A stretch of 31,565 nt of DNA from JANJUB01 sp040081075 (GTDB lineage Bacteria > Armatimonadota > Fimbriimonadia > Fimbriimonadales > Fimbriimonadaceae), in assembly GCA_040081075.1 (NCBI GenBank), contig JBEBHJ010000042.1, positions 1 through 31,565 of the forward strand. Direction: 5' to 3'. The notes beneath the pieces are model-generated. The model was not told the DNA's origin. It made no database searches and was given only the letters and a program-made list of their open reading frames with translations. Positions 7,151-15,057 of the stretch are shown in pieces; position 1 is the first letter of the stretch; each line of letters begins with the position of its first letter. The translations under genes were made by a program, and so were the position numbers.

Positions 7151-8269
7151 GTGAGACGATTCAGGTTTTTTGTTGTTGGGTTCCTGTTGCTTCTCTGCGC
7201 CTTTGCCGTCGGCCAGGGCAAGGTTATCGTGAAACCCGGCGACTCTGTAAACGTCGTTTGCGAAGAGGAGCCAAGCCTTAGCAAGGATTACGTGATCAGC
7301 CGAGATGGGTTCATCATCATGCAGTTTATTGGAGCCGTCAGCGTAGCTGGCTTGCGCGAGGATCAAGCTGCTGCGAAGCTCTCCGCAACTCTGATTGAAC
7401 AGAGAATTCTGCAGCGGGCAACGATTCGGTTGAAGGTATTGGGCGCAGCGAAGGGCGGTCTCATCACTTATTCGGGAGCGATTGCTAGTCCGGGCGAGTT
7501 CTATCCGAGGACGGGTCTGAGGCTTTCAGATGTTGTAAAGGAAGCTAAACCGACGACCGCGGCTGACCTGGAGAATATTCGCATCATTACCGCAACTGGG
7601 CAAACCGTTTTGGTTAATTTTTCTCTCTTTGATGGTAAGTCCATGGTCCACAATCCTGAGGTCAGAGCCGGAGATCGCGTTTTCTTCGATTTGGTTGTGA
7701 AGACGCGAGATATTGCTGTGTTGGGAATGGTTGCGCGACCAGGAATGGTCCCGTTCACTCGCGGATTGACCGTCAAAGGAGCCATCGGAGCCAGCGGGGG
7801 CGTTACTCCTCTTGCCGATGATCGAATCGTAAGAATCACGCGCGCCGGTGCCGCCCTTCCTCTTGTCAACTTGAAGTCAGGCGATCTGGAACTTCTTGCG
7901 GGTGATGAAGTTTTCGTTCCACAGGCGGTTTCAACAGATTATGTGACCGTCACTGGTCTGGTTCAGTCTCCCAAGCGGGTGCCCATGCAGGCCGGTTTGA
8001 CTCTGAGCCGAGCCGTTGAAGCTGCGGGAGGGGCCTTGAAGGGCGCAGACACGAAGAAGGTTAAGCTCACGAGGTCGGTTCAAGGTAAACCCAAGGTAAC
8101 AACCCACGATTACGAGCTCATGCGACTGGGTCGTGCCGGCGATGTCACCTTGATGGCGGAGGACATTATTGAGATTGCCGAGCCTAAGAAGGCGGGAAGA
8201 AAGCGCAATGACCTTCTAAAGATTGGTGGCATCGTTATCATCGGCTTGCTCTTCGGAATCCTGCGTTGA
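7151..8269 (+). CDS. Polysaccharide export protein with SLBB domains
   Basis: The 372-residue protein opens with a signal peptide (RRFRFFVVGFLLLLCAFAVG) and a Poly_export (Wza-type) domain beginning VIVKPGDSVNVVC. Three SLBB-like units follow, recognisable as YSGAIASPGEFYP, LGMVARPGMVPFTRGLTV and VTGLVQSPKRVPMQAGLTL, each with the G.V..PG...... pattern. It ends in a basic stretch (KKAGRKR) and a final hydrophobic helix (IGGIVIIGLLFGI). Wza-family proteins form export channels for capsule or exopolysaccharide. Unlike Wza there is no lipobox cysteine at a cleavage site. I start at GTG 7151, where the signal peptide begins; a TTG at 7133 in the same frame adds 6 residues. The stop overlaps the TTG start of the next gene (TTGA), so the two are translationally coupled. 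Confidence 0.85.
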   Translation: MRRFRFFVVGFLLLLCAFAVGQGKVIVKPGDSVNVVCEEEPSLSKDYVISRDGFIIMQFIGAVSVAGLREDQAAAKLSATLIEQRILQRATIRLKVLGAAKGGLITYSGAIASPGEFYPRTGLRLSDVVKEAKPTTAADLENIRIITATGQTVLVNFSLFDGKSMVHNPEVRAGDRVFFDLVVKTRDIAVLGMVARPGMVPFTRGLTVKGAIGASGGVTPLADDRIVRITRAGAALPLVNLKSGDLELLAGDEVFVPQAVSTDYVTVTGLVQSPKRVPMQAGLTLSRAVEAAGGALKGADTKKVKLTRSVQGKPKVTTHDYELMRLGRAGDVTLMAEDIIEIAEPKKAGRKRNDLLKIGGIVIIGLLFGILR

Positions 8270-8997
8270 AGCCATTCGATCGCAGCAAAGGGCGACCGGA
8301 GCCTGTAAGTGCCCTGGATCGAATACGGGAGATCGAAAATGGCGACCCCCTCGTAGAGCTTCGAGTGGTTGCGCCAGACGTTGTGATTGTTCGAGAGACG
8401 ACAATTCCCGTTGTTCGAGGACGAGTTGCCGAAATGGCTCAGCAAGTAGCGCTCTCTCTCCCGGCCGGAGTGAAACTTGGTGTTACCGACGCCTGGAGGC
8501 CTCTTAAGCGCCAACAGCTCATTTATGAGTTCATGACGAAATGCGCGCAAGAGGCTTATCCTGACCGAATCGGGCCCGCCCTCACCCGGACCGTTAATCG
8601 CTGGGTTGCGCCAACGGGTCGAGTTGCTCCGCCCGGACACTGTACGGGAGCCGCAATCGATGTCGTCCTTATAGGCACGGACGGCGAGCATCTTGACATG
8701 AGTTCGCCTTTCGATCGAATTGAAGGTGGACCAACTTTTGTTTACGGCCTCAGTGAGGCAGCCAGGAACAACCGTATGCTCTTGTATGGGGCCATGATCA
8801 GCGCAGGTTTCTCAAACTGCCGGGATGAGTGGTGGCATTACAGTTTTGGAGACGCGGGCTGGGCCGTCAGGCTTGGTCTTCAAGAGTGTTGCTATGGCCT
8901 GATTGAATACTCCCAAGAGAACTATCAAACTCAGCAGGAAAAGTGGGAGAAGGCGATTGCAGAGCGGGCGAACCCGTTTCTTCCGGGATCGAAATAA
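8266..8997 (+). CDS. D-alanyl-D-alanine dipeptidase, VanX/DdpX-like (M15D)
   Basis: M15D enzymes are zinc peptidases that split D-Ala-D-Ala. The 243-residue protein has the zinc motif GHCTGAAID (His125, Asp132) and EWWHY (Glu188, catalytic base; His191, third zinc ligand). DAWRPL (Arg78) matches the VanX transition-state arginine. No signal peptide is seen, so it is probably cytoplasmic, as VanX is. Without vanH/vanA neighbours a role in peptidoglycan turnover is more likely than glycopeptide resistance. It starts with TTG inside the stop of the SLBB gene and ends directly against the ATG of the PAP2 gene (TAAATG), so all are likely on one mRNA. A dipeptidase in a polysaccharide-export cluster is unusual. 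Confidence 0.88.
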   Translation: MKPFDRSKGRPEPVSALDRIREIENGDPLVELRVVAPDVVIVRETTIPVVRGRVAEMAQQVALSLPAGVKLGVTDAWRPLKRQQLIYEFMTKCAQEAYPDRIGPALTRTVNRWVAPTGRVAPPGHCTGAAIDVVLIGTDGEHLDMSSPFDRIEGGPTFVYGLSEAARNNRMLLYGAMISAGFSNCRDEWWHYSFGDAGWAVRLGLQECCYGLIEYSQENYQTQQEKWEKAIAERANPFLPGSK

Positions 8998-9549
8998 ATG
9001 GACCTCATACTGTTTCGCTGGATCAACAACTGGCCCGATTGGCTAGATGCGCTTTTTTACTTTTTCAGCGAAGCAACCAAAGAAACACCGGGTCGAATCG
9101 CGCTAGGACTCGTCCTAGGTTATTGTTTGTGGAAGCCACACCTGCGAGGGCCAACCCTACTTGCCCTGATTGCCGTAGGCGTGGCAAACGCTACTACCGA
9201 TGTCCTTAAACATGTATTCCAGGCGGCTCGACCGTGCGTCGAACTTATGGACGTAAACTTGAGAGTGGGGAAGCTGACCAGTTTCGGCACCGCGAGCGCG
9301 CACAGTGCCAATATGGCTGCAGTGGCAACAGCATTTTTCATGAGATTCCGCTGGGCCAGTTGGCCCTGGATCGCCTCGGCGATTCTTACGGGGCTCTCCC
9401 GAATCTATGTGGGGGTCCATTATCCCTATCAAGTTTTGCTCGGGTGGCTGGTTGGCATCTTTTGCGCGTATGTTGTAATGAAGACGTGGGACGCATATGA
9501 CCAAAAGAGACCTAAACTCGAGCCAGAAGCAGCTACTCCTGTTGAGTAG
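8998..9549 (+). CDS. PAP2-family membrane phosphatase
   Basis: A 183-residue membrane protein with the three PAP2 motifs. C1 is KHVFQAARP (Lys71, Arg78, Pro79). C2 is SAHS (Ser100-Ala101-His102), where most members have SGH. C3 is SRIYVGVHYPYQ (Ser134, Arg135, His141), where Gln145 replaces the usual Asp of the SRxxxxxHxxxD pattern. Some five hydrophobic helices surround the motifs. Relatives remove phosphate from undecaprenyl diphosphate or phosphatidylglycerol phosphate, so a lipid-carrier recycling role would suit the neighbouring export and peptidoglycan genes. The substrate cannot be read from sequence. Its end overlaps the next gene by 53 bases. Confidence 0.88.
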   Translation: MDLILFRWINNWPDWLDALFYFFSEATKETPGRIALGLVLGYCLWKPHLRGPTLLALIAVGVANATTDVLKHVFQAARPCVELMDVNLRVGKLTSFGTASAHSANMAAVATAFFMRFRWASWPWIASAILTGLSRIYVGVHYPYQVLLGWLVGIFCAYVVMKTWDAYDQKRPKLEPEAATPVE

Positions 9550-10177
9550 CCTGGTTGTCATTTCTTGGTTCGTACCCTATTTGCACTGGCTGACTCTGCC
9601 CTTGCAATATCTGTACACTCACTTGCACGAGCTTGGGCATGCAATTGCTGCACTGTTGACCGGCGGACAGCAGATTGTTATCAGGGTTTTTGCTGACGGA
9701 TCGGGAGAAACTGTTTCGCTAGGTGGAGTCCAAATCCTGGTATCGCCGGCAGGATACATTGGCTCAACCTTGATGGGAGCGCTCGTTTTGGCATTTTCTG
9801 GCACAAGGCACGGTGCTCGAAATGCAGCAATCGGTTTGCTTACGCTCATGATCATAGGGCTAGCGTTTTGGATCAGAGGTGATCTTGTGGGTCTGCTCAG
9901 CGCAATTGTGATCATCGCTATGTTTGCATTTTTGGCTCGCACAAACAACGAGACTGGGCAGAAACTCGTGCAGTTCATTGGGCTATTCTTGTGCGTAACT
10001 TCGCTTCAGTCAGTGCTTCAGACGCTCCACTTTTCAAGGGTTGCGCAGATTGAAAACGACGCCCAGATACTAGAACAAGCAACCGGCATTCCCGCTATTT
10101 TGTCGGCGACGTTGTGGGCCGGTATCAGTATTGGGGTCGCTTGGTGGGGGCTCAGACGCGCTTGGTCGGCTCGATGA
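9497..10177 (+). CDS. M50-like membrane zinc metalloprotease
   Basis: The 226-residue protein has HELGH (residues 44-48) inside a hydrophobic helix, followed by AIAALLTGGQ, the signature of the M50B-like branch of site-2-protease relatives. Four to five further membrane segments follow. A second metal-ligand Asp is not obvious; the segment VSPAGYIGSTLMGALV fits the part that normally follows the first motif (compare GP..N in S2P). ATG 9497 lies inside the PAP2 gene, a 53-base overlap. A TTG near 9540 would shorten the overlap but lose the polar N-terminus. The substrate is unknown; an envelope function is inferred from the cluster. Confidence 0.75.
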   Translation: MTKRDLNSSQKQLLLLSSLVVISWFVPYLHWLTLPLQYLYTHLHELGHAIAALLTGGQQIVIRVFADGSGETVSLGGVQILVSPAGYIGSTLMGALVLAFSGTRHGARNAAIGLLTLMIIGLAFWIRGDLVGLLSAIVIIAMFAFLARTNNETGQKLVQFIGLFLCVTSLQSVLQTLHFSRVAQIENDAQILEQATGIPAILSATLWAGISIGVAWWGLRRAWSAR

Positions 10178-10179
10178 TC

Positions 10180-10185
10180 CACAAT
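10180..10185 (+). promoter_or_regulatory. Putative leaderless -10 element of the aspartate kinase gene
   Basis: CACAAT covers positions -12 to -7 before the GTG at 10192. Only 14 bases separate the gene from the stop of the M50-like gene and no Shine-Dalgarno sequence is present, so an own leaderless promoter inside the run is plausible. Confidence 0.35.
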
Positions 10186-10191
10186 TAACGA

Positions 10192-12051
10192 GTGTCTACC
10201 GTTGAAACAGCATTTGAACGTCCGCGTGGAATTAGTGGAATTGAAGTCCGCCACGGATTTGCTCAGGTCGTTCTAACGGGATTGGCGAACCCGGACGCAG
10301 ACCGGTTGCACGCTCTCACGCAAGTTGCTAGCGCGGGCCTGAGCATAGACTTTGTGAAGCTCACACCCGATGGGATGGCCTTTGTCATTGACGAAACCCA
10401 GAGTAGCCTAGTTGAAACGGCGTTAGAATCAAGTGTCAACTGGACGATCCAGGGAAAGCGCAGCATTGTCATGGTGAGCGCGGTCAACATCCGCGACGAA
10501 GAGGGCCTTATATCGAAGGTTGTAGCGGCCGCCATAAGCTGCGGGGTGGCCCTCGATCACATTGGCGATATGCACGACCGTGTCCTTTTGGTTACCGGGA
10601 CAGCGGAAGCGGAAACCCTTGCCGCAGAGTTAGGCACACGCATTGGAACGGTGGCGGCTGCGCCGCAAGCCAATCAGCGCGGCCTGGTTACCTCGCCAGC
10701 CGAAGCACGATCCCCCTCAAGCAAGATCAAGGTCATGAAGTTTGGCGGGACGAGTGTTCAGACTCCAGAGGCAAGAATAAGATCGGCTCTTAAAGTTGTT
10801 TCGGCGAAGGAGCAGGGGTTTCAACCCGTTGTAGTTGTAAGTGCGATTGGGCGACGAGGAGAACCCTATGCAACGGACACGTTGCTTTCGATGCTACGAG
10901 AGATTGATCCCAACGTCGCCCCAGACGCCAGGGAAGTTGACCTCCTTATTGCCTGTGGAGAGATTCTGAGTTCAGTTATTTTCGCCCACACGCTGAAAAC
11001 CCTCGGTCACAGCGCGATGGCCTTTCGCGGGGGACAAGCCGGAATTCGCACCGATGGCGTGTTTGGCAACGCGCGGATTGTTGGCCTGAATCCTGTTGCT
11101 TTGTTGCGGGCAGTAGAAGATAAGCAAATTCCGGTGGTCTGCGGCTTTCAGGGGGTCTATGTCAGTGGAAACGGCATGCCCGGCGGGGAATTGACGACCC
11201 TAGGACGGGGCGGCTCCGACACAACCGCCAGTGCGGTAGGCGCCGCGCTGCAGGCTGTAGCCGTCGAAATCTTCACCGATGTATCGGGCATAAAAGCGGC
11301 TGATCCCGATTTCGTTCCGGAGGCGTCAACGCTTCATACAGTCACGTACGACGAGGTTGCCGAGATAGCTCACCTCGGAGCAAAAGTGGTTCATCCCAGA
11401 GCGGCTGAAATCGCCATGAAATTTGATATTCCGCTGTGGGTGAAAAGCACGTTCTCAGATGATAAAGGAACCGAGATTGTGCAGAAAGAACAGTTTCCAG
11501 GCAGGCGGGTAACGGGAGTTACCCACACCGGAAAACTGGTCTACCTTCAGTTCCGGATGGAAAGCGCGGACGAATCCCATCGTCAGCTGATTGAGGAGCA
11601 CCTTTACGACACATTAGCTCAGTTCAATGTTAACTTGTATATGGTCAACATTTCCCCGAGCGGAACCGGATTCGCCGTATCGCGCGATCAATATCCTCAT
11701 GTAAAGGATGTTTTCGACGGGCTCGTTGTGCCCACCATGGCGAATGGGCCGATCTACCTCCTTCAGATCGGCGCGGCTTCGGCTGAGGTTGAAACTCAGG
11801 CAAAGATGCTTGAACAGGTGGCTGAACTGCGGCGCATCTATGTAGATCTTACAGAAGGCTGCACGATGGTGAGCCTTGTCGGGCACGAGTACATGCAGCA
11901 GGCAGGAGTGTTTCGAAGCGTGCTCGGCGTGCTTCGAACGGCACATATCCCGATTTTGCAAACGACAGACAGCGATTACTCGCTCTCCTGCCTTGTCCCA
12001 GAATCGGAGCTTCATCGCGCGGTTAAGATTTTGCACGATGAGTTTTGTTAA
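10192..12051 (+). CDS. Aspartate kinase with additional N-terminal ACT-like domains
   Basis: Aspartate kinase phosphorylates L-aspartate with ATP, the first step to lysine, threonine, methionine and diaminopimelate. The 619-residue protein is far longer than simple monofunctional kinases (about 400 aa). The catalytic part runs from VMKFGGTSV (about 181-189) through LGRGGSDTTA (338-346) and FTDVSGIKAADP (361-372). Two C-terminal ACT domains follow, ending ILQTTDSDYSLSCLVPESEL, as in DapG-like enzymes. Before the kinase lie about 160 extra residues that look like two more ACT domains (about 14-78 and 84-150) joined by a Pro/Ser-rich linker. These may bind an end-product amino acid. No homoserine dehydrogenase is fused. 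The GTG start has CACAAT 6 bases upstream. No lysine riboswitch is possible in the 14-base gap. Confidence 0.93.
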   Translation: MSTVETAFERPRGISGIEVRHGFAQVVLTGLANPDADRLHALTQVASAGLSIDFVKLTPDGMAFVIDETQSSLVETALESSVNWTIQGKRSIVMVSAVNIRDEEGLISKVVAAAISCGVALDHIGDMHDRVLLVTGTAEAETLAAELGTRIGTVAAAPQANQRGLVTSPAEARSPSSKIKVMKFGGTSVQTPEARIRSALKVVSAKEQGFQPVVVVSAIGRRGEPYATDTLLSMLREIDPNVAPDAREVDLLIACGEILSSVIFAHTLKTLGHSAMAFRGGQAGIRTDGVFGNARIVGLNPVALLRAVEDKQIPVVCGFQGVYVSGNGMPGGELTTLGRGGSDTTASAVGAALQAVAVEIFTDVSGIKAADPDFVPEASTLHTVTYDEVAEIAHLGAKVVHPRAAEIAMKFDIPLWVKSTFSDDKGTEIVQKEQFPGRRVTGVTHTGKLVYLQFRMESADESHRQLIEEHLYDTLAQFNVNLYMVNISPSGTGFAVSRDQYPHVKDVFDGLVVPTMANGPIYLLQIGAASAEVETQAKMLEQVAELRRIYVDLTEGCTMVSLVGHEYMQQAGVFRSVLGVLRTAHIPILQTTDSDYSLSCLVPESELHRAVKILHDEFC

Positions 12052-12191
12052 CAAATTACTCGCACGTTTCAACAATGTTGCTCCGTCCCAGTAATATCAG
12101 GGGGAAGTGATCGAGTTTGCGGAACTGGCAATTTCCGTGAAATCCTCGACCCGAGTTATATGGGATGATCCCTCTAGAAAGGAGAAATGCC

Positions 12192-13709
12192 ATGAGTTAT
12201 CAACTCGACAAGGTTCAAATTGAGCCCGAAATAGAGGAAACAAAGCCACAGACCCAGCCCATTGCAAAGAGACGCACTCGTCGGTCCGTTTTGGGCGCCA
12301 TGACGAGTGCCACCGCCCTCTTGGGAATGGTCGAGGAAAGTGAGGCTCAGTCCACGCCTTTCCGCTCGGTTGAACTGAAATTACTTGACCGGGTGACTTA
12401 TGGCCCAACCCAAGCCGACCTCACGCTCATCACGCAAATGGGGTTCGGACCATACCTTGAGCAGCAACTTGCGATGACCGCAAGTGGCGATTCGGTTTGC
12501 GAAGCCGAAGTTAAGCGGCGATGGCCGCACCTTACCAAGACGGCTAAGCAAATCTATCCAATCGAGCCCGGTTGGGAAGTGTGGGAAGGTTTCCGCGACT
12601 CGATTCTCTATCGACAAGCCTTTTCAAAGCGACAACTCCATGAGAAAATGTGTGAGTTCTGGCGAGACCATTTCAATATCTATGGGTATAAGGTCGGTCA
12701 CTATCTCCTTATGCCGGATTACAACAACGTGATTCGAAAGAACGCGCTCGGCAAGTTTCCCGATATGTTGTGGGCTTCGGCTCACAGTGCCGCAATGATG
12801 CAATATTTGGACAATGCCAGCAGCTACGGAGGAAATCCGAACCAAAACTATGCTCGAGAGATAATGGAACTCCATAGCATGGGCGTAGATGGTGGCTATA
12901 CGCAGAACGATGTCGTTGACGTGACCAGCTGCTTCACCGGATACACCTTTGAATGGGATTCTAACCAACCGAAGGGCTTGGAATGGATCTATTCCGATTG
13001 GATGCACGCTGATGGCGTGAAGCACGTTCTGGGTCGAACTATCCCTGCTGGAGGGGGAATCAAGGATGCCGAGACCGTTGTTCGTATTCTCGCAACTCAC
13101 CCAAGCACAGCTCGATTTTTGTCTAAGAAGTTAATCAGGTGGTTCCTTGGAGAAGGTACACCGGCGACCCTTCTAAACAAGGTAAGCGAAACCTACATGA
13201 GGACTGGTGGTGATATCAAGGCGATGCTGAGAGACATTCTTACGCCCGCCAATATCACGGCAGCCAAGCCCAAGCTAAAACGCCCGGGGCATCTCTTCAT
13301 CGGTTGTCTGCGCGCCATGAACCCGACCGTGGAGTCATTCAGTTGGCTTCGTTGGGGATATATGAACATCAGCGGCCAAGAAATCTTTGGATGGGCCACT
13401 CCAGATGGAATGCCTGATAAGACCACTCACTGGCAGGGGCTCTTATTGCCCAAATGGAACTTCTTCTTCTCGGGGATGAGTGGTAGCTTCAATAGTCAGT
13501 TTCGTTTTGACCTCAAGCGAGCGATTGGCACACGCGCCAGTGCGCAGGCAGTGGCAGACCGAATTGATGCGATTTTCTTCCTGTCGAAAATGCCCACGAG
13601 TGAAAAGGATCGAATTGTTGCCTATCTAAGGCGACGACCGATCACCGACGATACCGTGCGAGAGGCCGCCGCGATTGCGCTTTGTATGCCTTCGTACCAG
13701 TGGTTCTAA
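12192..13709 (+). CDS. DUF1800 family protein, Tat-type export signal
   Basis: A 505-residue protein of the DUF1800 family, recognised from LLDRVTYGPTQADL near the start, the block KMCEFWRDHFNI, the segment NYAREIMELHSMGVDGGYTQNDVVDV and FLSKKLIRWFLG. The N-terminus has a long polar lead, then KRRTRRSVLGAMTSATALLG, a Tat-like signal. The molecular function of DUF1800 is unknown. It is nearly always paired with DUF1501, as here (12 bases to the next start). ATG 12192 has AAAGGAG 7 bases before it; an in-frame ATG at 12165 lies upstream of that site and is rejected. The 140-base gap before the gene probably holds the operon promoter. Confidence 0.92.
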   Translation: MSYQLDKVQIEPEIEETKPQTQPIAKRRTRRSVLGAMTSATALLGMVEESEAQSTPFRSVELKLLDRVTYGPTQADLTLITQMGFGPYLEQQLAMTASGDSVCEAEVKRRWPHLTKTAKQIYPIEPGWEVWEGFRDSILYRQAFSKRQLHEKMCEFWRDHFNIYGYKVGHYLLMPDYNNVIRKNALGKFPDMLWASAHSAAMMQYLDNASSYGGNPNQNYAREIMELHSMGVDGGYTQNDVVDVTSCFTGYTFEWDSNQPKGLEWIYSDWMHADGVKHVLGRTIPAGGGIKDAETVVRILATHPSTARFLSKKLIRWFLGEGTPATLLNKVSETYMRTGGDIKAMLRDILTPANITAAKPKLKRPGHLFIGCLRAMNPTVESFSWLRWGYMNISGQEIFGWATPDGMPDKTTHWQGLLLPKWNFFFSGMSGSFNSQFRFDLKRAIGTRASAQAVADRIDAIFFLSKMPTSEKDRIVAYLRRRPITDDTVREAAAIALCMPSYQWF

Positions 13710-13721
13710 AGGAGAACGAAA

Positions 13722-15002
13722 ATGAGCGGATGTAAAGAATATAAATCAGTAATGTCTCGTAGGCAATTCGTCGGAAGGGGTGCGGTGGCAACAACGGCTG
13801 CATTGACGATGCCAGCGTGGATGCCCAGAATGGCGTTTGGTCAAGGTGGTACCAACCGTGATGTTCTCATAGCAGTCTTCCTTGAAGGAGGTGCAGATGG
13901 CCTTAGCATTTGTGTGCCCTACGGCGACGCAGATTATTATGTCCATCGCAACACCGAGGCGATTGCCAGGCCCGACAGCACCGATCCCAACAAGGCAATT
14001 GACCTTGACGGGTTTTTCGGCGTTTCACCAGCCTTCCAACCCCTAATTGATGTTTTTAACGACGATAAGCTGCTGTTCGTTCATGCTACTGGTGCCGCTA
14101 AGAACACGTGGAGCCGCTCGCACTTTGATGCGATGCGTTGGCATGAGCTCGGTAAGCCCGATGACATATCTTTAGGCAGCGGCTGGCTGGGGCGTCACCT
14201 CAACACCAGTTCGCCGAGTGTCGTTGGCGCTCCTTTGCGCGGTATCTCGATGAGCTACGGCATGATGGACATGCTTGCCACGGCTCCTCTGACCCTTCCC
14301 ATTCCGTATCCAGAGAACTTCGGCTATGAGGGATATTTCCCACACCGGGCGGAAATGCTCCAAGTAATCAAGGATGCCTATAATCAGGCTGGAGACCCCC
14401 TCAAAACTGTTGCACAAAACACGCAAAACACAGTCAACCTGCTCAATGCAATTGACTTTGACAACTATGTTCCAGCGGGTGGGGCAGTCTATCCCGAGAA
14501 CGAAGACTTCGCTCGGGCAATGCGAGTTACAGCGGCCATGATGCGTGCGGAAATCGGCCTCGAAGTTGTAGGAATTAGAGTTGGCGGTTGGGACACTCAC
14601 GAGGGACAAGGCACAAACGATGGATACCTGCGAGGGGTGCTTGACGTTGTCGCAAAAACCCTTAAAGCGTTCTATACCGACATGAACGGAGCGAACAAGC
14701 CGAACTTTGTCGTGGCTGTGATGTCAGAGTTTGGCCGAAAAGTTATTCAGAATGGTAGCGGTTGTGACCACGGCTATGGCAATGCGATGATGCTTATGGG
14801 CGGAAATGTTATTGGCGGTCGCGTCATGTCAAACTGGCCGGGTTTGGCGATTGACAACCTCTTTGAGGAGCAAGATCTCAAGGTGACAATTGATTATCGC
14901 GACATTTTGGCTGAGGTCATCAAGAAGCGAATGAAGAATAACAACATTAGTCAAGTCTTCCCGAACTTCACGCCGACGTACCGTGGCACCGTAGCAGCTT
15001 AA
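13722..15002 (+). CDS. DUF1501 family protein, Tat-exported
   Basis: A 426-residue DUF1501 protein, a family related to the alkaline-phosphatase/sulfatase fold. The Tat signal SRRQFVGRGAVATTAALTM leads into mature sequence beginning near AFGQGG. Family blocks are VLIAVFLEGGADGLSICVP, the metal-type GWDTHEGQG and VVAVMSEFGRKVIQNGSGCDHGYG. It is translated from ATG 13722 with AAAGGAG (13708-13714) 7 bases upstream, overlapping the stop codon of the DUF1800 gene, so the two are co-translated. Both proteins probably act together outside the cytoplasmic membrane. The unit ends at a strong terminator. Confidence 0.93.
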   Translation: MSGCKEYKSVMSRRQFVGRGAVATTAALTMPAWMPRMAFGQGGTNRDVLIAVFLEGGADGLSICVPYGDADYYVHRNTEAIARPDSTDPNKAIDLDGFFGVSPAFQPLIDVFNDDKLLFVHATGAAKNTWSRSHFDAMRWHELGKPDDISLGSGWLGRHLNTSSPSVVGAPLRGISMSYGMMDMLATAPLTLPIPYPENFGYEGYFPHRAEMLQVIKDAYNQAGDPLKTVAQNTQNTVNLLNAIDFDNYVPAGGAVYPENEDFARAMRVTAAMMRAEIGLEVVGIRVGGWDTHEGQGTNDGYLRGVLDVVAKTLKAFYTDMNGANKPNFVVAVMSEFGRKVIQNGSGCDHGYGNAMMLMGGNVIGGRVMSNWPGLAIDNLFEEQDLKVTIDYRDILAEVIKKRMKNNNISQVFPNFTPTYRGTVAA

Positions 15003-15021
15003 GGCCAAGACCACAAACTAG

Positions 15022-15054
15022 CGAGCCTTTCCCAACAGGAGAGGCTCGTTTTTT
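15022..15054 (+). terminator. Rho-independent terminator of the DUF1800/DUF1501 operon
   Basis: CGAGCCTTTCC (15022-15032) pairs with GGAGAGGCTCG (15038-15048) with one T-G wobble around a 5-base loop. Six T's follow (15049-15054). It lies between two convergent genes and ends 3 bases before the leuB stop, so the same stem may also act for leuB, though the T-run favours the plus direction. Confidence 0.88.
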
Positions 15055-15057
15055 CGT

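Noticed and set aside
8266..8997. Vancomycin resistance cassette
   Set aside because: The dipeptidase is VanX-like, but no VanH, VanA-type ligase or VanRS genes are near, so turnover of D-Ala-D-Ala is the simpler reading.
10178..10191. Lysine riboswitch before the aspartate kinase
   Set aside because: Only 14 bases lie between the genes, and a riboswitch needs well over 100.
11614..12075. 153-codon minus-strand frame opposite the aspartate kinase C-terminus
   Set aside because: Antisense to clearly conserved ACT sequence, with Arg/His-rich low-quality translation.
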